Assembly: GCF_022179525.1 (NCBI RefSeq)
Contig: NZ_BPQX01000035.1
Coordinates: forward strand, 1-52,067
Length of the DNA: 52,067 nt
DNA from: Methylobacterium persicinum
GTDB taxonomy: Bacteria; Pseudomonadota; Alphaproteobacteria; Rhizobiales; Beijerinckiaceae
Reading direction: 5' to 3'
A model generated the notes under the pieces. That model saw nothing but the letters and a program-made list of their open reading frames with translations, searched no databases and was not told the origin of the DNA. The translations under genes and the position numbers were made by a program. Numbering within the stretch: the first letter of the stretch is position 1; every line of letters starts with the position of its first letter. This document shows positions 23,501 through 32,949 of this stretch, in pieces.

Positions 23501-26500
23501 TATACGATCACTGGCGACGCGCTGAAGCTTGCCCCCGCATCCGGTGCGGCGGCGGTCACGGTCGACGGCACGGGTATCACCGCGACGATCGCCTCGGAGC
23601 TGCAGGGCACGAACGGCGTGGAGGTGCTCGGCGGCGGCACTCTCGTCCTCACGGGGGCGAACACCTACACCGGCGGCACAACCATCACGTCCGGCACCCT
23701 TCAGATCGGCGGCGGCAAGACCACCGGCTCGATCATGGGCAACGTCGCGAACAACGGTAAGCTCGTCTTTAATCGTTCGGACGACGTCACCTTCACTGGC
23801 GTGGTCTCCGGCACGGGCTCACTCGTGAAGAGGGGAGCGGGTACGCTTTCCCTCATTGCCACCAACACGTACACGGGGCTCACGACCGTCGAGGCAGGCA
23901 CGTTGCAGATTGCCGGGGCCCAGGGCAGTGGCAGTCTGGCCGGATCCGTCGAGGTGCAGAAGGACGCCGCCTTCTCCGGAGACCTGGCCACCTCGCATGA
24001 AGGGTTGATTCGCGGCAATGTGACCGTGTCGGACGGCGGCATGCTATTAGGCAACGTCGGCAATACAACGATTACTATCCGCGGCAACCTGACCCTCGCG
24101 TCGAATGCCACCACCACGATGATACTGGGTGCGCCATCCACGACGGCGGCCATCGGAGTCGGCGGAGCATTGAATCTCGGCGGCAAACTCAACCTGATAG
24201 CTTACGATGGATTCACGAGCGGGACCTATCGGGTGTTCGATTACGGCAGTTCCCTCGGAGGGTCGGGGCTGACCATCGGCGAGGCGCCGGACGACAGCCT
24301 GTTCGCCATCGACACCAAGACGGCCAAACAGGTGAACCTCATTGCATCCGCTGGGCAATATTGGAATGGAGCCCCGGTCAGCTCAGGGGGGACGTCGGCA
24401 GTCGTCGGAGGCGACGGCACCTGGGATGGCAACACGACGAATTGGACGGACGGGGACGGCAAAAACGCCGCCGCGTTCGGCCAGAACTCCCTGGCGGTGT
24501 TCGACGGAAAGGCGGGCAAGGTCACGATCAAGGATGGGACCACGCCGAATGTCACAGGATTGACGTTCCATACGGACGGCTACGAGATCACCGGTGGATC
24601 GATTGCGCTGACCGGATTCAACGGCAGCGCCAGCACCCGCATCTCCGTCAACGACGAAAAAGCGCCGACAGGCGGCACCGCCACCATCTCCTCGACCCTG
24701 ACCGGCAGCCAAACGATCGACAAGGTCGGGGCGGGCACGCTGATCCTGACGGGGAACAACGATGCCTATGGCGGCGACGTGACGGTGAGTGCGGGCACTC
24801 TGGTGGCGGGCGGCGGCCACGCCATCGGCGACCAGAGTAAGGTAAACGTGGATGCTGGCGCGACCTTTAAGGTGATCGCCGACGAGACATTGGGTAAGAT
24901 CTCCGGGCCGGGCACGGTCATCCTCGACAAGGCTTCGCTGACGGTCGGGGCCGACGACGGGGACTCGACCCTGGACGCCTCACTTTCGGGCGACGGCGGC
25001 CTGACTAAGACCGGCAAAGGCACGTTGTCCGTGTCGGGAACCAACACGCAGACCGGCGGCACGACCATCGCCGGCGGCGGCCTAGTGTTGAGCGGCAGCC
25101 TGACGGGCGACGTGAAAGTCCAGGACAAGGCGTGGCTCTCGGGCAAGGGCAACGTCGATGGGACGGTTCACGTCCTCGACGGCGGCACCCTCAAGGGCGG
25201 CCCGGATGCGGGGCTGAGCATGGGCGGGCTCGACGTCGCCTCCAAGGGTACTCTGTCTGTATCCCTCGCGGGCGCGAGCACCACGGGCGTGTATCAGGTC
25301 AAGGGCGACGTGACCCTGAATGGAACGGTGGCGGTGACGACGAACCCCGGCTTCGGCCTCGGCGTCTACCGGATCGCGGACTACACCGGGCATGGGAGCG
25401 GCGGCAGTTCCGGCGTCTCAGGTCTGGGTGCGAACTACGTCGGCGGGGTGCAGACGTCGATCGATCACCAGATCAACCTGATCGTCGAGGATTCCGGCTC
25501 GCCGGCCATCGCGTTCTGGAACGGCGCGAACCTGTCACCGACCCAGACCGTGAAGGGCGGGTCGGGCACGTGGTCGTCGGACGCGAACCATACCAATTGG
25601 GTCAACGACAGCGGCACGATCTCACGCCCCGCGCCCGGGGGCTTCTCGGTTTTCCAGGGCGAGGCAGGGACGATCACGGTGGATGCGTCGGCGGGTGCGG
25701 TCGGCGCCACGGGGCTGCAATTCGCCACGAACGGCTATGTCGTGCAGGGCGATGCGATCACCCTGCCCGGCAGCGGCTCGATGCCCGTGCGCGTCGGCGA
25801 CGGAAGTCCGGCCGGGGCGGCGATGACGGCGACGATCGCCGCAGACCTCACCGGACGAACCGGCCTGGAAAAGACCGACCTCGGGACGCTGATCCTGACG
25901 GGGGCCAAGAGCTATACGGGCGTGACGACGGTGACCGCCGGCACGCTCCAGCTCGGCGACGGGGTGACGGCGGGGTCGGTCTCGGGCGACATCGTCAACA
26001 ATGCCGCCCTAGTCTTCGCGCCGGGCGGGAGCCAGACCTATGCGGGGGCGATCTCGGGCACGGGCAGTCTGCTGAAGCAGGGGCCGGGAACGCTGAGCCT
26101 GTCGGGATCCCATAGCTACACGGGAGCGACGACGGTGGCCGGGGGCCGCCTCGACGTGAACGGGTCGCTGGCCGCGTCGAGCGGAGTGACGGTGCATTCG
26201 GGGGCTACCCTGGGTGGCGCGGGGACGGTGGGGGCCGTGCTGGTCGAGACCGGTGGCACCGTTGCGGGAATCCAGGGGCAGACTCTGACCACGGGCAACC
26301 TCACCCTGTCGCCAGGTACTCACGTCTCGGCCCGCTTGGGTGAGAGCGCGACCGGCTCAGCTCTGTTCTCGGTGAAGGGCGACCTGACCTTGAACGGGAT
26401 TCTCGACGTGAGCAGCGAGACCGGCAGATTCGGGGCGGGCCTGTATCGGATCATGAGCTACACGGGCACGCTGTCGGGAAGTGGCCTGAGCGTGGGCATG

Positions 26501-28945
26501 CTGGATCGCAACGTGAACGTACCCGATCTCTCGGTGGAGACGGATGCGACGGCGAAGACGGTGAGCCTGCTCACCCGGCCGGGGGTGGCTTCGTTCTGGA
26601 ACGGCGGGAAGCCCGGGGCGGGATTGGTCGAAGGTGGTGACGGCACCTGGACCGCCAACACGATTTGGACGAACGCCAGGGCTACGACGTCCACGAACAT
26701 CCTTGAAGGTGCCACCGCGATCTTCACGGGCGCACCGGGGAAAGTCCGCGTCGACGCGAGCGCGGGACCCGTCTCAGTTGCCGGGATGCAATTCGTCACG
26801 AGCGGCTATGCAGTGCAGGGCGACCCGATCACGGTGCGGGAGAACGGGCTGACCGTGAGGGTGGGCGACGGAACGAAGGAGGGAGCGGCGGTGACGGCCA
26901 CCATCGCCACGCCCCTCGCCGGCACCGGTGCGCTGCACAAGACGGATTACGGCACGCTCATTCTGAGCGGCACGAACACCTATTCGGGGGGAACATCCGT
27001 CGAGGCGGGCACCCTGAAGCTGGCCTCGTCCGGCGCGGTGGGAAGCAACGCGGTCAGCTTGAACGAGGGGACGGTGCTTTCCTTCGCCGGGGATCTGGCG
27101 CTGTCGAACGCGCTCGTCTTCCCGCAGGTCGGCGACCCGGTCATCGACACGGAAGATCACACGGTCACGCTGAACGGGGGCATCTCCGGTGTCGGTGACC
27201 TGTCGAAGATTGGGTCGGGCACCCTCATCCTCTCGGGAACGAACACCTACACAGGGGCGACAGACGTCGTGGCCGGCACGCTCGTGGTGGACGGATCGAT
27301 CGCGGCCTCTTCGGGGGTCAAGGTCGAAACGGGCGCGACGTTGGGTGGGTCCGGCACCGTGGCGGCCCTGACTGTCCTGTCGGGCGGCACGGTGGCGCCC
27401 GGGGTGACGGGGCCGTTCAGCACACTGAACGTGGCGGGTCCAGTCACCTTCGGAGCGGGTTCGACCTACCGGGTTCAGATCGATGCGTCGGGCCGGACGG
27501 ATTCGATCGTGGCGACCGGAGCGGCGACGCTGTCGGGCGGCACGGTGGACGTGCGGGCGGGAACCGGAACCTTTACGGCGGGCCAGAGCTACCGGATCCT
27601 GAGCGCGGCCGGGGGGCGGACCGGCCAGTTCGAGACGCTTCGTACGACGACGAACCTCGCCTTCCTTCAGCCGTCGCTAGGCTATGACTCCACGGGCGTG
27701 AACCTGAGTCTTGCCCGGGCTACCAGCGGTGATGGCGGTGGCACGGGTGGCTCGACGGGTGGCACAGGCGATACCGGCGGTTCGACGGGCGGCACCGGCG
27801 GCGCTGGTGGTACGCCCAATTCCGGCGGGAATGCCGGCGGGGGCAATGTGGTGCGGTTCGCTTCGGTGGCGGCCACGGGCAACCAGCGCAATGCGGCAGC
27901 GGCGATCGAGGCGCTCGGAAGCGGGCGGCTGTACAACGCGGTGCTGTCGCAATCCGCGGCGGGCGCGCGACAGGCCTTCGATGCGACGTCGGGAGAGGTT
28001 CACGCCAGCGCGGTAAGCGCGGGCATCGAGGACAGCCGTGTGGTGCGCGACGCCATCCTGGATCGCCTGCAGGAGATCAGCAGGGTAGCGTCCCCCTCGG
28101 ACTCCGCAGCCGGCTCCGGGGTGTGGGGGACCGGCTTCGGCACGTTCGGTCGCACGGGGAGCGACGGCAACGCGGCGCAGTTGAAGCGCTCGCTGAGTGG
28201 CTTCGTCCTCGGTGCGGACGGGCGTCTCGACGTACCGGAACTCGGCGCGTGGCGGGTCGGTGTGGCGGGTGGCTACACGGACGACGTGCTGTCGGTGAAC
28301 GCGCGCTCGTCGCGGGGTGATCTGAAGATGGTGTTCGGCGGGGCCTATGCCGGAGCCTTGTATGGCGCCCTTGACATCAAATTGGGTGTTCTGGGCGGTG
28401 GGACACAGGTGACGACCCAGCGCACAATCCTGTTCCCCGGCTTCATGGACACGGCCCATGGCCGGCGGGACGGGACGATCGTTCAGGGCTTCGGGGAGGT
28501 CGGCTACCGAATCGGGGTTCCTGGCGGTTACGTCGAACCCGTCATTCAGGGTGCGGTGATCCGCTTCGATCAGGATGGACTGCGCGAAGGCGGCGGTCCT
28601 ACGGCTCTGCGCGTGCTGAGCCGGACGAACGAGGTCGGAACCACGACGGCCGGACTTCGGAGCGAGGTGTCGCTCTCGTCTGAATGGCCGCTGGTGGCGC
28701 GGGGCTTGGTAGGTTGGCGCCATGCTTATGGGGATGTGTCGCCGAAGGCCCTTGTGGCCTTCGGCGGAACGGGCAGTCCGTTCGCGGTGTCAGGGGCTCC
28801 GATCGATCAGGACGCGGTGGTGGGCGAGGTGGGCTTGGCCTACCGGGCAAGCGACCTCGTGAGCCTGAGTCTTGGCTACACGGCACAGGCCGGACGTCAC
28901 GCCGCCGATCAGAGCGTCAAGGGGCAGTTCGAGCTGCGGTTCTAG
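20594..28945 (+). CDS. Very large type Va autotransporter with beta-strand repeats
   Basis: A ~2,783-residue surface protein. The start is the ATG of MLEQSGIVTHHAV; the signal peptide follows (AGWLVALLASTALVAVPPAL, cut near SIAQAA). The first ~170 mature residues are extremely glycine-rich (GGxGGAGG). The passenger has many autotransporter-associated beta-strand repeats (GGGTLILTG-N-TYTGGTTI-GTLQ type) and five modules opening with a WNG motif followed by GGDGTW and TNWT. A short Gly/Thr linker (GGTGGSTGGTGDTGG) near residue 2,380 leads to the C-terminal barrel, from about residue 2,500, ending FELRF with a terminal Phe as BAM recognition requires. It probably acts as an adhesin or biofilm protein. 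An IalB-family gene follows. Confidence 0.93.
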   Translation: MLEQSGIVTHHAVVRRRAGWLVALLASTALVAVPPALVPFGMGSIAQAAGAGGSANGGTGGGAGGATNLTSQGGAGGSGKTAYDGGGGGGAGASKSGAGGSSLSAGGGSMSYSPGGNGGAGTKPSAGGGSGGGGGVHGYEGSSSPTQAYTGGNGGAGGDAGDTNSGGGGGGAGGYGAVLTGAGSFIIQHNLTGGDGGQGGQADRYGGVGGEGGYGLALSDQNAKVTVGDNVTIAGGKSGKSGVGSGYMAPGGVGISGGKVTIVLSSTATVKGGATGTRWENTANAIDLTDGNNTVELQGNGAATFNTYASLLGNVVAAGTSNTLRLTGLGGVFEASNLNGDAMPMTGTFRGFGKVEVNSTGTWIVTGSQSGSGAIGWNVAGGALQLGNDSHSATIIGDTTVADKATLSTILSTGDTTFGGTITGNLTVSNGGTLAVTQSGSSGTPVSAVNLTLASGSTLAVSLGPTSSRALITATGTFSYNGSLTITGKVGFGDGTYQLVNYATEPAASDKFTAITGPAGYTYTTALDRTNKLLTLTVVSPDPYWNGSTTTGNTGPVIGGDGAWKNDSTYTNWTNADGTARVGSDSRKKAIFAGTAGTVTVEAGIMPPSAAGLVFKVDGYKLTGRSIGLYPLQGMPTITVEGSSTTATIGSVSTSKGVELLGGGTLIFTDTNSYTGGTTITSGTLQLGDGKSSGSISGDVVNNDKLVFKSPSDISFGGVISGSGSLEKKGARTLTLTGMTAATGGYTGTTTVSEGTLAFAGASGKDSILAGGLSVASGGTLSVQPSANAGASSVTVTDLTLLTGSTLRVSLGAPSTTAPLKSTGTFSYNGNLSINNLNNFGEGTYALVRYATDPNATDKFSTISGPSGYKYTTALDRTNKLLTLTIVAPPVFWNGQTTTGNTGPVVGGDGTWKADQSVTNWTNDAGTDRSGYNGAQTAIFAGSAGTVTIDGAGGTSPVSSKGLTFSVTGYTITGDALKLAPASGAAAVTVDGTGITATIASELQGTNGVEVLGGGTLVLTGANTYTGGTTITSGTLQIGGGKTTGSIMGNVANNGKLVFNRSDDVTFTGVVSGTGSLVKRGAGTLSLIATNTYTGLTTVEAGTLQIAGAQGSGSLAGSVEVQKDAAFSGDLATSHEGLIRGNVTVSDGGMLLGNVGNTTITIRGNLTLASNATTTMILGAPSTTAAIGVGGALNLGGKLNLIAYDGFTSGTYRVFDYGSSLGGSGLTIGEAPDDSLFAIDTKTAKQVNLIASAGQYWNGAPVSSGGTSAVVGGDGTWDGNTTNWTDGDGKNAAAFGQNSLAVFDGKAGKVTIKDGTTPNVTGLTFHTDGYEITGGSIALTGFNGSASTRISVNDEKAPTGGTATISSTLTGSQTIDKVGAGTLILTGNNDAYGGDVTVSAGTLVAGGGHAIGDQSKVNVDAGATFKVIADETLGKISGPGTVILDKASLTVGADDGDSTLDASLSGDGGLTKTGKGTLSVSGTNTQTGGTTIAGGGLVLSGSLTGDVKVQDKAWLSGKGNVDGTVHVLDGGTLKGGPDAGLSMGGLDVASKGTLSVSLAGASTTGVYQVKGDVTLNGTVAVTTNPGFGLGVYRIADYTGHGSGGSSGVSGLGANYVGGVQTSIDHQINLIVEDSGSPAIAFWNGANLSPTQTVKGGSGTWSSDANHTNWVNDSGTISRPAPGGFSVFQGEAGTITVDASAGAVGATGLQFATNGYVVQGDAITLPGSGSMPVRVGDGSPAGAAMTATIAADLTGRTGLEKTDLGTLILTGAKSYTGVTTVTAGTLQLGDGVTAGSVSGDIVNNAALVFAPGGSQTYAGAISGTGSLLKQGPGTLSLSGSHSYTGATTVAGGRLDVNGSLAASSGVTVHSGATLGGAGTVGAVLVETGGTVAGIQGQTLTTGNLTLSPGTHVSARLGESATGSALFSVKGDLTLNGILDVSSETGRFGAGLYRIMSYTGTLSGSGLSVGMLDRNVNVPDLSVETDATAKTVSLLTRPGVASFWNGGKPGAGLVEGGDGTWTANTIWTNARATTSTNILEGATAIFTGAPGKVRVDASAGPVSVAGMQFVTSGYAVQGDPITVRENGLTVRVGDGTKEGAAVTATIATPLAGTGALHKTDYGTLILSGTNTYSGGTSVEAGTLKLASSGAVGSNAVSLNEGTVLSFAGDLALSNALVFPQVGDPVIDTEDHTVTLNGGISGVGDLSKIGSGTLILSGTNTYTGATDVVAGTLVVDGSIAASSGVKVETGATLGGSGTVAALTVLSGGTVAPGVTGPFSTLNVAGPVTFGAGSTYRVQIDASGRTDSIVATGAATLSGGTVDVRAGTGTFTAGQSYRILSAAGGRTGQFETLRTTTNLAFLQPSLGYDSTGVNLSLARATSGDGGGTGGSTGGTGDTGGSTGGTGGAGGTPNSGGNAGGGNVVRFASVAATGNQRNAAAAIEALGSGRLYNAVLSQSAAGARQAFDATSGEVHASAVSAGIEDSRVVRDAILDRLQEISRVASPSDSAAGSGVWGTGFGTFGRTGSDGNAAQLKRSLSGFVLGADGRLDVPELGAWRVGVAGGYTDDVLSVNARSSRGDLKMVFGGAYAGALYGALDIKLGVLGGGTQVTTQRTILFPGFMDTAHGRRDGTIVQGFGEVGYRIGVPGGYVEPVIQGAVIRFDQDGLREGGGPTALRVLSRTNEVGTTTAGLRSEVSLSSEWPLVARGLVGWRHAYGDVSPKALVAFGGTGSPFAVSGAPIDQDAVVGEVGLAYRASDLVSLSLGYTAQAGRHAADQSVKGQFELRF

Positions 28946-28971
28946 GGCCGATCCTCCACGTCATGAACGTT

Positions 28972-29007
28972 GTGGCCCCCGTGCGGTGCATTCCACACGG
29001 GGGCCAC
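28972..29007 (+). terminator. Hairpin terminator after the autotransporter
   Basis: A perfect 12-bp stem (GTGGCCCCCGTG/CACGGGGGCCAC) with a 12-nt loop, followed by GATTTTGG. It separates the autotransporter from the next gene. Confidence 0.7.
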
Positions 29008-29229
29008 GATTTTGGTACGGCGGATGAACGCGAAGGTTGTGTCGTACACTTGATCAAAAGATGCACAAATTTTTATTGCCATTACGGGTTGTAATATTGA
29101 CGTCAATACATCGGCATACTTGCGTATTGATATTGTAGTGGTTTAAATGCCATACCTATGTTGACTGACCCGGGACGGATCTTGATTCGGTCCGGGGTGT
29201 CAGATCGGCCAATCTTCTCGAGAACATCT

Positions 29230-29814
29230 ATGTCGTATCTGAGATCTGCCATTGTTGGTGTCATCGTGTTCGGCAGCGTCGGATCGGCCGCCGCAACGGA
29301 GGCACTCGTCAAGAGCCCCACACCCGCGGTCGCTGCGCCGGCCTCCGCTCCCTCCGTCGGCGCCGATCCGGCCGCAACGACCGCGGCCTATGGGGATTGG
29401 ATCCTCCGGTGTGAGAAGACGGGCGAGAAATCGCGCCTCTGCGAGGTGGCTCAGACGATCCAGGTCAAGGATCAGGACAAGACGCTTCCCGTCGCCCAGA
29501 TCGCCTTTGGTCGGCTCAAGCCCGGCGAGCCCCTGCGGGTGACCGTGGCCCTGCCGAGCAACATCAGCCTCCCGAGCAGTGCCGCCCTTGCCCTGAACGA
29601 CAAGGATCCCCGGCCGATCGACCTACCGTGGCGGCGTTGCCTGCCGGGCAACTGCATCGCCGATGCCCAGCCCGCGCCGGACGCCCTCAGGCTGTACCTG
29701 ACCGCAAGCGAACCGGCGCGCCTCTCTTTCATCGATGCGGCCGGGCGGGTCATCGGCCTCCCCCTGTCGGTGCGCGGCCTGCAACAGGCCCTCGACGCAC
29801 TGAACAAGAGCTGA
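29230..29814 (+). CDS. IalB-family (invasion-associated locus B) protein
   Basis: A 194-residue exported protein. The ATG at 29,230 opens a signal peptide (LRSAIVGVIVFGSVGSAAA). After an Ala/Pro linker, the IalB domain starts with YGDWILRCEKTGEKSRLCEV and carries the paired cysteines, an LPVAQIAFGRLKPGEPLRVT strand set, and a second Cys pair, RRCLPGNCIAD. IalB of Bartonella is linked to erythrocyte invasion, but the family is broad in Alphaproteobacteria and is found in free-living species. An AT-rich upstream patch (about 29,040-29,160) probably holds the promoter. It lies between the autotransporter and the SapC-family gene. Confidence 0.85.
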   Translation: MSYLRSAIVGVIVFGSVGSAAATEALVKSPTPAVAAPASAPSVGADPAATTAAYGDWILRCEKTGEKSRLCEVAQTIQVKDQDKTLPVAQIAFGRLKPGEPLRVTVALPSNISLPSSAALALNDKDPRPIDLPWRRCLPGNCIADAQPAPDALRLYLTASEPARLSFIDAAGRVIGLPLSVRGLQQALDALNKS

Positions 29815-29863
29815 CGAACCCGCCGCCTCGCGGCTGCAAACTTTCCCATCGAGGACATCACAC

Positions 29864-30703
29864 GTGACGACCCAGCCCCCGGCGCCTCCGTCGCTCCCGC
29901 TGTTCTATGCCGGCCCGACGGTCCTGCGCTTCCCTGACCATCGCAGCCTCGGCCTGCGGCGGACGGGCGATTATTCCTTCGCCGCCGATGTGGTGGCTGT
30001 CCCGCTGACGCTGGCGGAATTCGCCACGGCCGGGCGCAGCATGCCCATCGTGTTTGCCCAAGACGAACTGGCGATGCCGCTGGGCGTTTGCGGCCTCGAG
30101 GCCGGGCGCAACCTGCTGGTGACGAAGTCCGGCGGGTGGCATCCGAACCGTTATGTGCCGGCCTATATCCGGCGTTTCCCGTTCATTGCGATGGAGATTG
30201 AGGAGGGCGGACCCCGATTGCTTGGCATCGAGGCGACGAGTTCCCTCGTCGTCACGGATGCCGGAGCGGATGGCGGCGTCCGTCTGTTTGACGAGGCCGG
30301 CGTTCCTACCGATCGGGCGCGGGAGGCGATGGCCCTGTGTGAGGCCTACGCGGTTGATCACGATGCGACCGCGGCTTTCGCGGCCGCGCTGGTTGAGCAC
30401 AAGCTTCTGGTGCCACGTCAGGCGGAAATGCGCCTTCTGCGCGCCGATGGCGCCTCGGCAGAAGCGGACAAATCTGAAGGCGCGCCCGATACGGAAGCGA
30501 ACGCGGTGCGTGCGACGCTGGCGGGGTTCCAGGTGATCGATCCCGCCGCGTTCCAGGCCCTGTCCGGCGAGGTTGTGGCGGAGTTCCACACCCGCGGGTG
30601 GCTGGCGCCGATTGTGCTGCACATTGCTTCACAGCAGAGCTGGCAGCTTCTGTTAGAAGCTGCCGACCAGGTCGCGAACGAGCCCGCGGCGAAAGCTGCC
30701 TGA
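29864..30703 (+). CDS. SapC-family protein
   Basis: A 279-residue protein that starts at a GTG with GAGGA upstream. It shows the SapC pattern: LPLTLAEFATAGRSMPIVF-like region, a KSGGWHPNRYVPAYIRRFPF motif, and an FEAGVPT-like segment. The C-terminal third is alanine/glutamate-rich and helical. There is no signal peptide, so it is probably cytoplasmic. SapC proteins were named after a Campylobacter S-layer locus; their molecular function is unclear. It follows the IalB-family gene by 49 bp in the same direction, so both may be co-transcribed. Confidence 0.87.
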   Translation: MTTQPPAPPSLPLFYAGPTVLRFPDHRSLGLRRTGDYSFAADVVAVPLTLAEFATAGRSMPIVFAQDELAMPLGVCGLEAGRNLLVTKSGGWHPNRYVPAYIRRFPFIAMEIEEGGPRLLGIEATSSLVVTDAGADGGVRLFDEAGVPTDRAREAMALCEAYAVDHDATAAFAAALVEHKLLVPRQAEMRLLRADGASAEADKSEGAPDTEANAVRATLAGFQVIDPAAFQALSGEVVAEFHTRGWLAPIVLHIASQQSWQLLLEAADQVANEPAAKAA

Positions 30704-30810
30704 CACGAAGGCCCGCGCCAGTCGCGAATGGGTTGCCCCGGAATGGCGCGGATGGGGCCACACGGACGAGGATAAGGCGAGCTCGATCTGGGGGGCTCGC
30801 CAGCACTGGG

Positions 30811-32949
30811 TCAGGCGCGGCGGTCAGCAAGGCTTAGGATCGCGGTGACGCCAGTATAGGAACCAAGCACCGCGGCTTTCTCCGCGCGGGTCAGGGACGC
30901 CCAGGCCCGATCCAAATCGTCGGCATCGGCGACTTTGGCCTGTCCGACGACCAGGGCGGGATCGATGGATCCTTCCCCGCGTCGCCGGGGCGGGGGAAGG
31001 GCGTCGAGGTGGTGCCGGCGGAGGACGGGGTCACGCAGGAGACGCCGCAAGGCATCCTCGTCCGGTTCTTGGACGAACTGCCGATACAGGGTAGTGGCCC
31101 GCTGCAGGGTCTGCGGCGGCGCGGCTTCCTCCGGCGTCCGTAACAGACCGACCCGTCGCAGGGCCCGGCCGGCGCTCCGGCTCGATGTGAGCAGAACCAG
31201 GGGCACCGCCAGACCCAGCCCGGCCAGGACCGGGGTCATCCAGAGGAACAGGGGGGTCGAGACCGCGTAGGCGGCTCCGGCCAGGACGAGGCCGAAGACG
31301 GTGTATTGCCAGTAGCCGGCGATCACCGCGCGGGTGGACACAGCCCCGTCATCCCGGCGCTGGGCGTTCCAGCCGGAATCCCGACCGAGGAGGATGCCGA
31401 CGACGGCGGAGGACTGGATCAGCATCGCGATGGGCGCGATCAGGCCACCGAGCAGCGTCTCGATCAGCACGCCACAAAGCGCACGAACCCCACCGCCACA
31501 GGCCCGGCGCATCGGCGGGTCGAACAGCAGCACGATGTAGGCCATCAGCTTCGGTGCCAGGAGGACGGCCATGGTCGCGCCGAAGAGTTGCTGCGCGAGC
31601 ACCGGATCGACCTTCGGCCAGTTCGGGAACAGCAGGCGTTCGTCGCCGAAATATTCGGGCCTGACGAATCGGGCTTGCAAGGAGATGAGCACTCCGAAAA
31701 GCAGAAAGATCAACCACAGGGGAGAGGTGATGTAGCTGCCGATCCCCATGAGGAGATGGAGACGGCTCACCCAATGAAGGCCGCGGGTCGGCAGGACGGC
31801 TGCGTGCTGGAGGTTGCCCTGACACCATCGGCGGTCGCGGACCGCGACTTCCGTGATGGAGGGTGGCCCTTCCTCGAAGCTGCCTGGCAGCTCCGGCACC
31901 ATGCGGATGGCCCAGCCGCCCCTCCGGATCAGGGCGGCCTCCACGAAATCATGGCTGAGGATATGGCCGCCGAACGGGGTCGGACCCGCCAGCACCGGCA
32001 GTCCCGCCTGCGTGGCGAAGGCCCGCGTGCGGATGATGGCGTTATGCCCCCAGTAATTGCCCTCCGTCCCGTGCCAGGAAGCAATGCCGTGGGCGATGAG
32101 GGGGCCGTAGATGCGCCCTGCGAACTGTTGAAGCCTCGCGAAGAGTGTCGTGGCGTTCACGATGACCGGCAACGTCTGGATCAGCCCGGTCCCCGGCTCC
32201 TGCTCCATCATCGCTGCGAGGCGCACGATGGTCGCGCCTTCCATCACGCTGTCGGCGTCGAGGATCAGCATCAGCGGATAGGCCGCGCCGAACCGTGTGA
32301 CCCAATCGGCGATGTTGCCGGCCTTGCGCTCGATGTTCTTGGGGCGGCGCCGGTAGAAGATCCGGGCCTCGCCCCCCGTCCGTTCCCGCAGGGCCAGAAA
32401 GGACGCCTCCTCGGCGATCCAGATGTCGGGGTCGGTCGTGTCGCTGAGGATGAAGAAGTCGAACCGGTCGAGCCGGCCGGTTGCCGCCAGGGATTCGTAG
32501 GTCGCCTGGAGGCCGGCGGCGATCCGCGCCGGATGTTCGTTGTAGCAGGGCATGAGCAAAGCCGTGCGGGCTTGCAAGGCGGGAAGGCCGTCGGCCGCGA
32601 CGGCATTGCGGCGCCCTAGGATCATGTCTGCAAGCCCGGCCAGGGCGCTGGTAAAGGCGAGAGAGATCCAGGCGAACAGCACCACGAAGAGGATGAGAAC
32701 TGCCCAACCGAGAACGCTCTGCCCGGCCCCATTGAGCACGAGGTACATCTGGCGGCCGCCGAAGGCCGTCATGAGGATGGCGCCCGCGATGACGAGGACA
32801 CGGCGGATCGCCACCCCGCGGCTCGCGGGAACAGGGCCGGCCTCGTGCGGAGGCGGCGCCCGCAGCGACTGGACCGGCATCTCCATCGGTGCGGGCGGCG
32901 GTAGGCTGGGGCTGCCCTTCGCAACCTCGATAACCTCGGGAGCCTGCAT
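30811..32949 (-). CDS. opgH: Glucan biosynthesis glucosyltransferase OpgH
   Basis: A 712-residue inner-membrane glucosyltransferase for osmoregulated periplasmic glucans. After an N-terminal cytoplasmic tail and two membrane helices come the GT2 motifs: LLMPCYNEHPARI, then FFILSDTTDPDIW, LMLILDADSVMEGATI (DxD-like), SHDFVEAALIRRGGW and RDRRWCQGNLQH (QxxRW-like). Several more helices follow, then a cytoplasmic C-terminal region. Its ATG overlaps the opgG stop by one base (TGATG), so the two are coupled. It uses UDP-glucose to build the glucan backbone, with the partner OpgG acting in the periplasm. Confidence 0.95.
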   Translation of the reverse strand: MQAPEVIEVAKGSPSLPPPAPMEMPVQSLRAPPPHEAGPVPASRGVAIRRVLVIAGAILMTAFGGRQMYLVLNGAGQSVLGWAVLILFVVLFAWISLAFTSALAGLADMILGRRNAVAADGLPALQARTALLMPCYNEHPARIAAGLQATYESLAATGRLDRFDFFILSDTTDPDIWIAEEASFLALRERTGGEARIFYRRRPKNIERKAGNIADWVTRFGAAYPLMLILDADSVMEGATIVRLAAMMEQEPGTGLIQTLPVIVNATTLFARLQQFAGRIYGPLIAHGIASWHGTEGNYWGHNAIIRTRAFATQAGLPVLAGPTPFGGHILSHDFVEAALIRRGGWAIRMVPELPGSFEEGPPSITEVAVRDRRWCQGNLQHAAVLPTRGLHWVSRLHLLMGIGSYITSPLWLIFLLFGVLISLQARFVRPEYFGDERLLFPNWPKVDPVLAQQLFGATMAVLLAPKLMAYIVLLFDPPMRRACGGGVRALCGVLIETLLGGLIAPIAMLIQSSAVVGILLGRDSGWNAQRRDDGAVSTRAVIAGYWQYTVFGLVLAGAAYAVSTPLFLWMTPVLAGLGLAVPLVLLTSSRSAGRALRRVGLLRTPEEAAPPQTLQRATTLYRQFVQEPDEDALRRLLRDPVLRRHHLDALPPPRRRGEGSIDPALVVGQAKVADADDLDRAWASLTRAEKAAVLGSYTGVTAILSLADRRA

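Noticed and set aside
20594-28945. Tandem Gly-rich repeats considered as a CRISPR array
   Set aside because: The repeats are codon-based protein repeats in one frame, without uniform spacers or repeats of 25-40 bp. No cas genes are present anywhere in the window.
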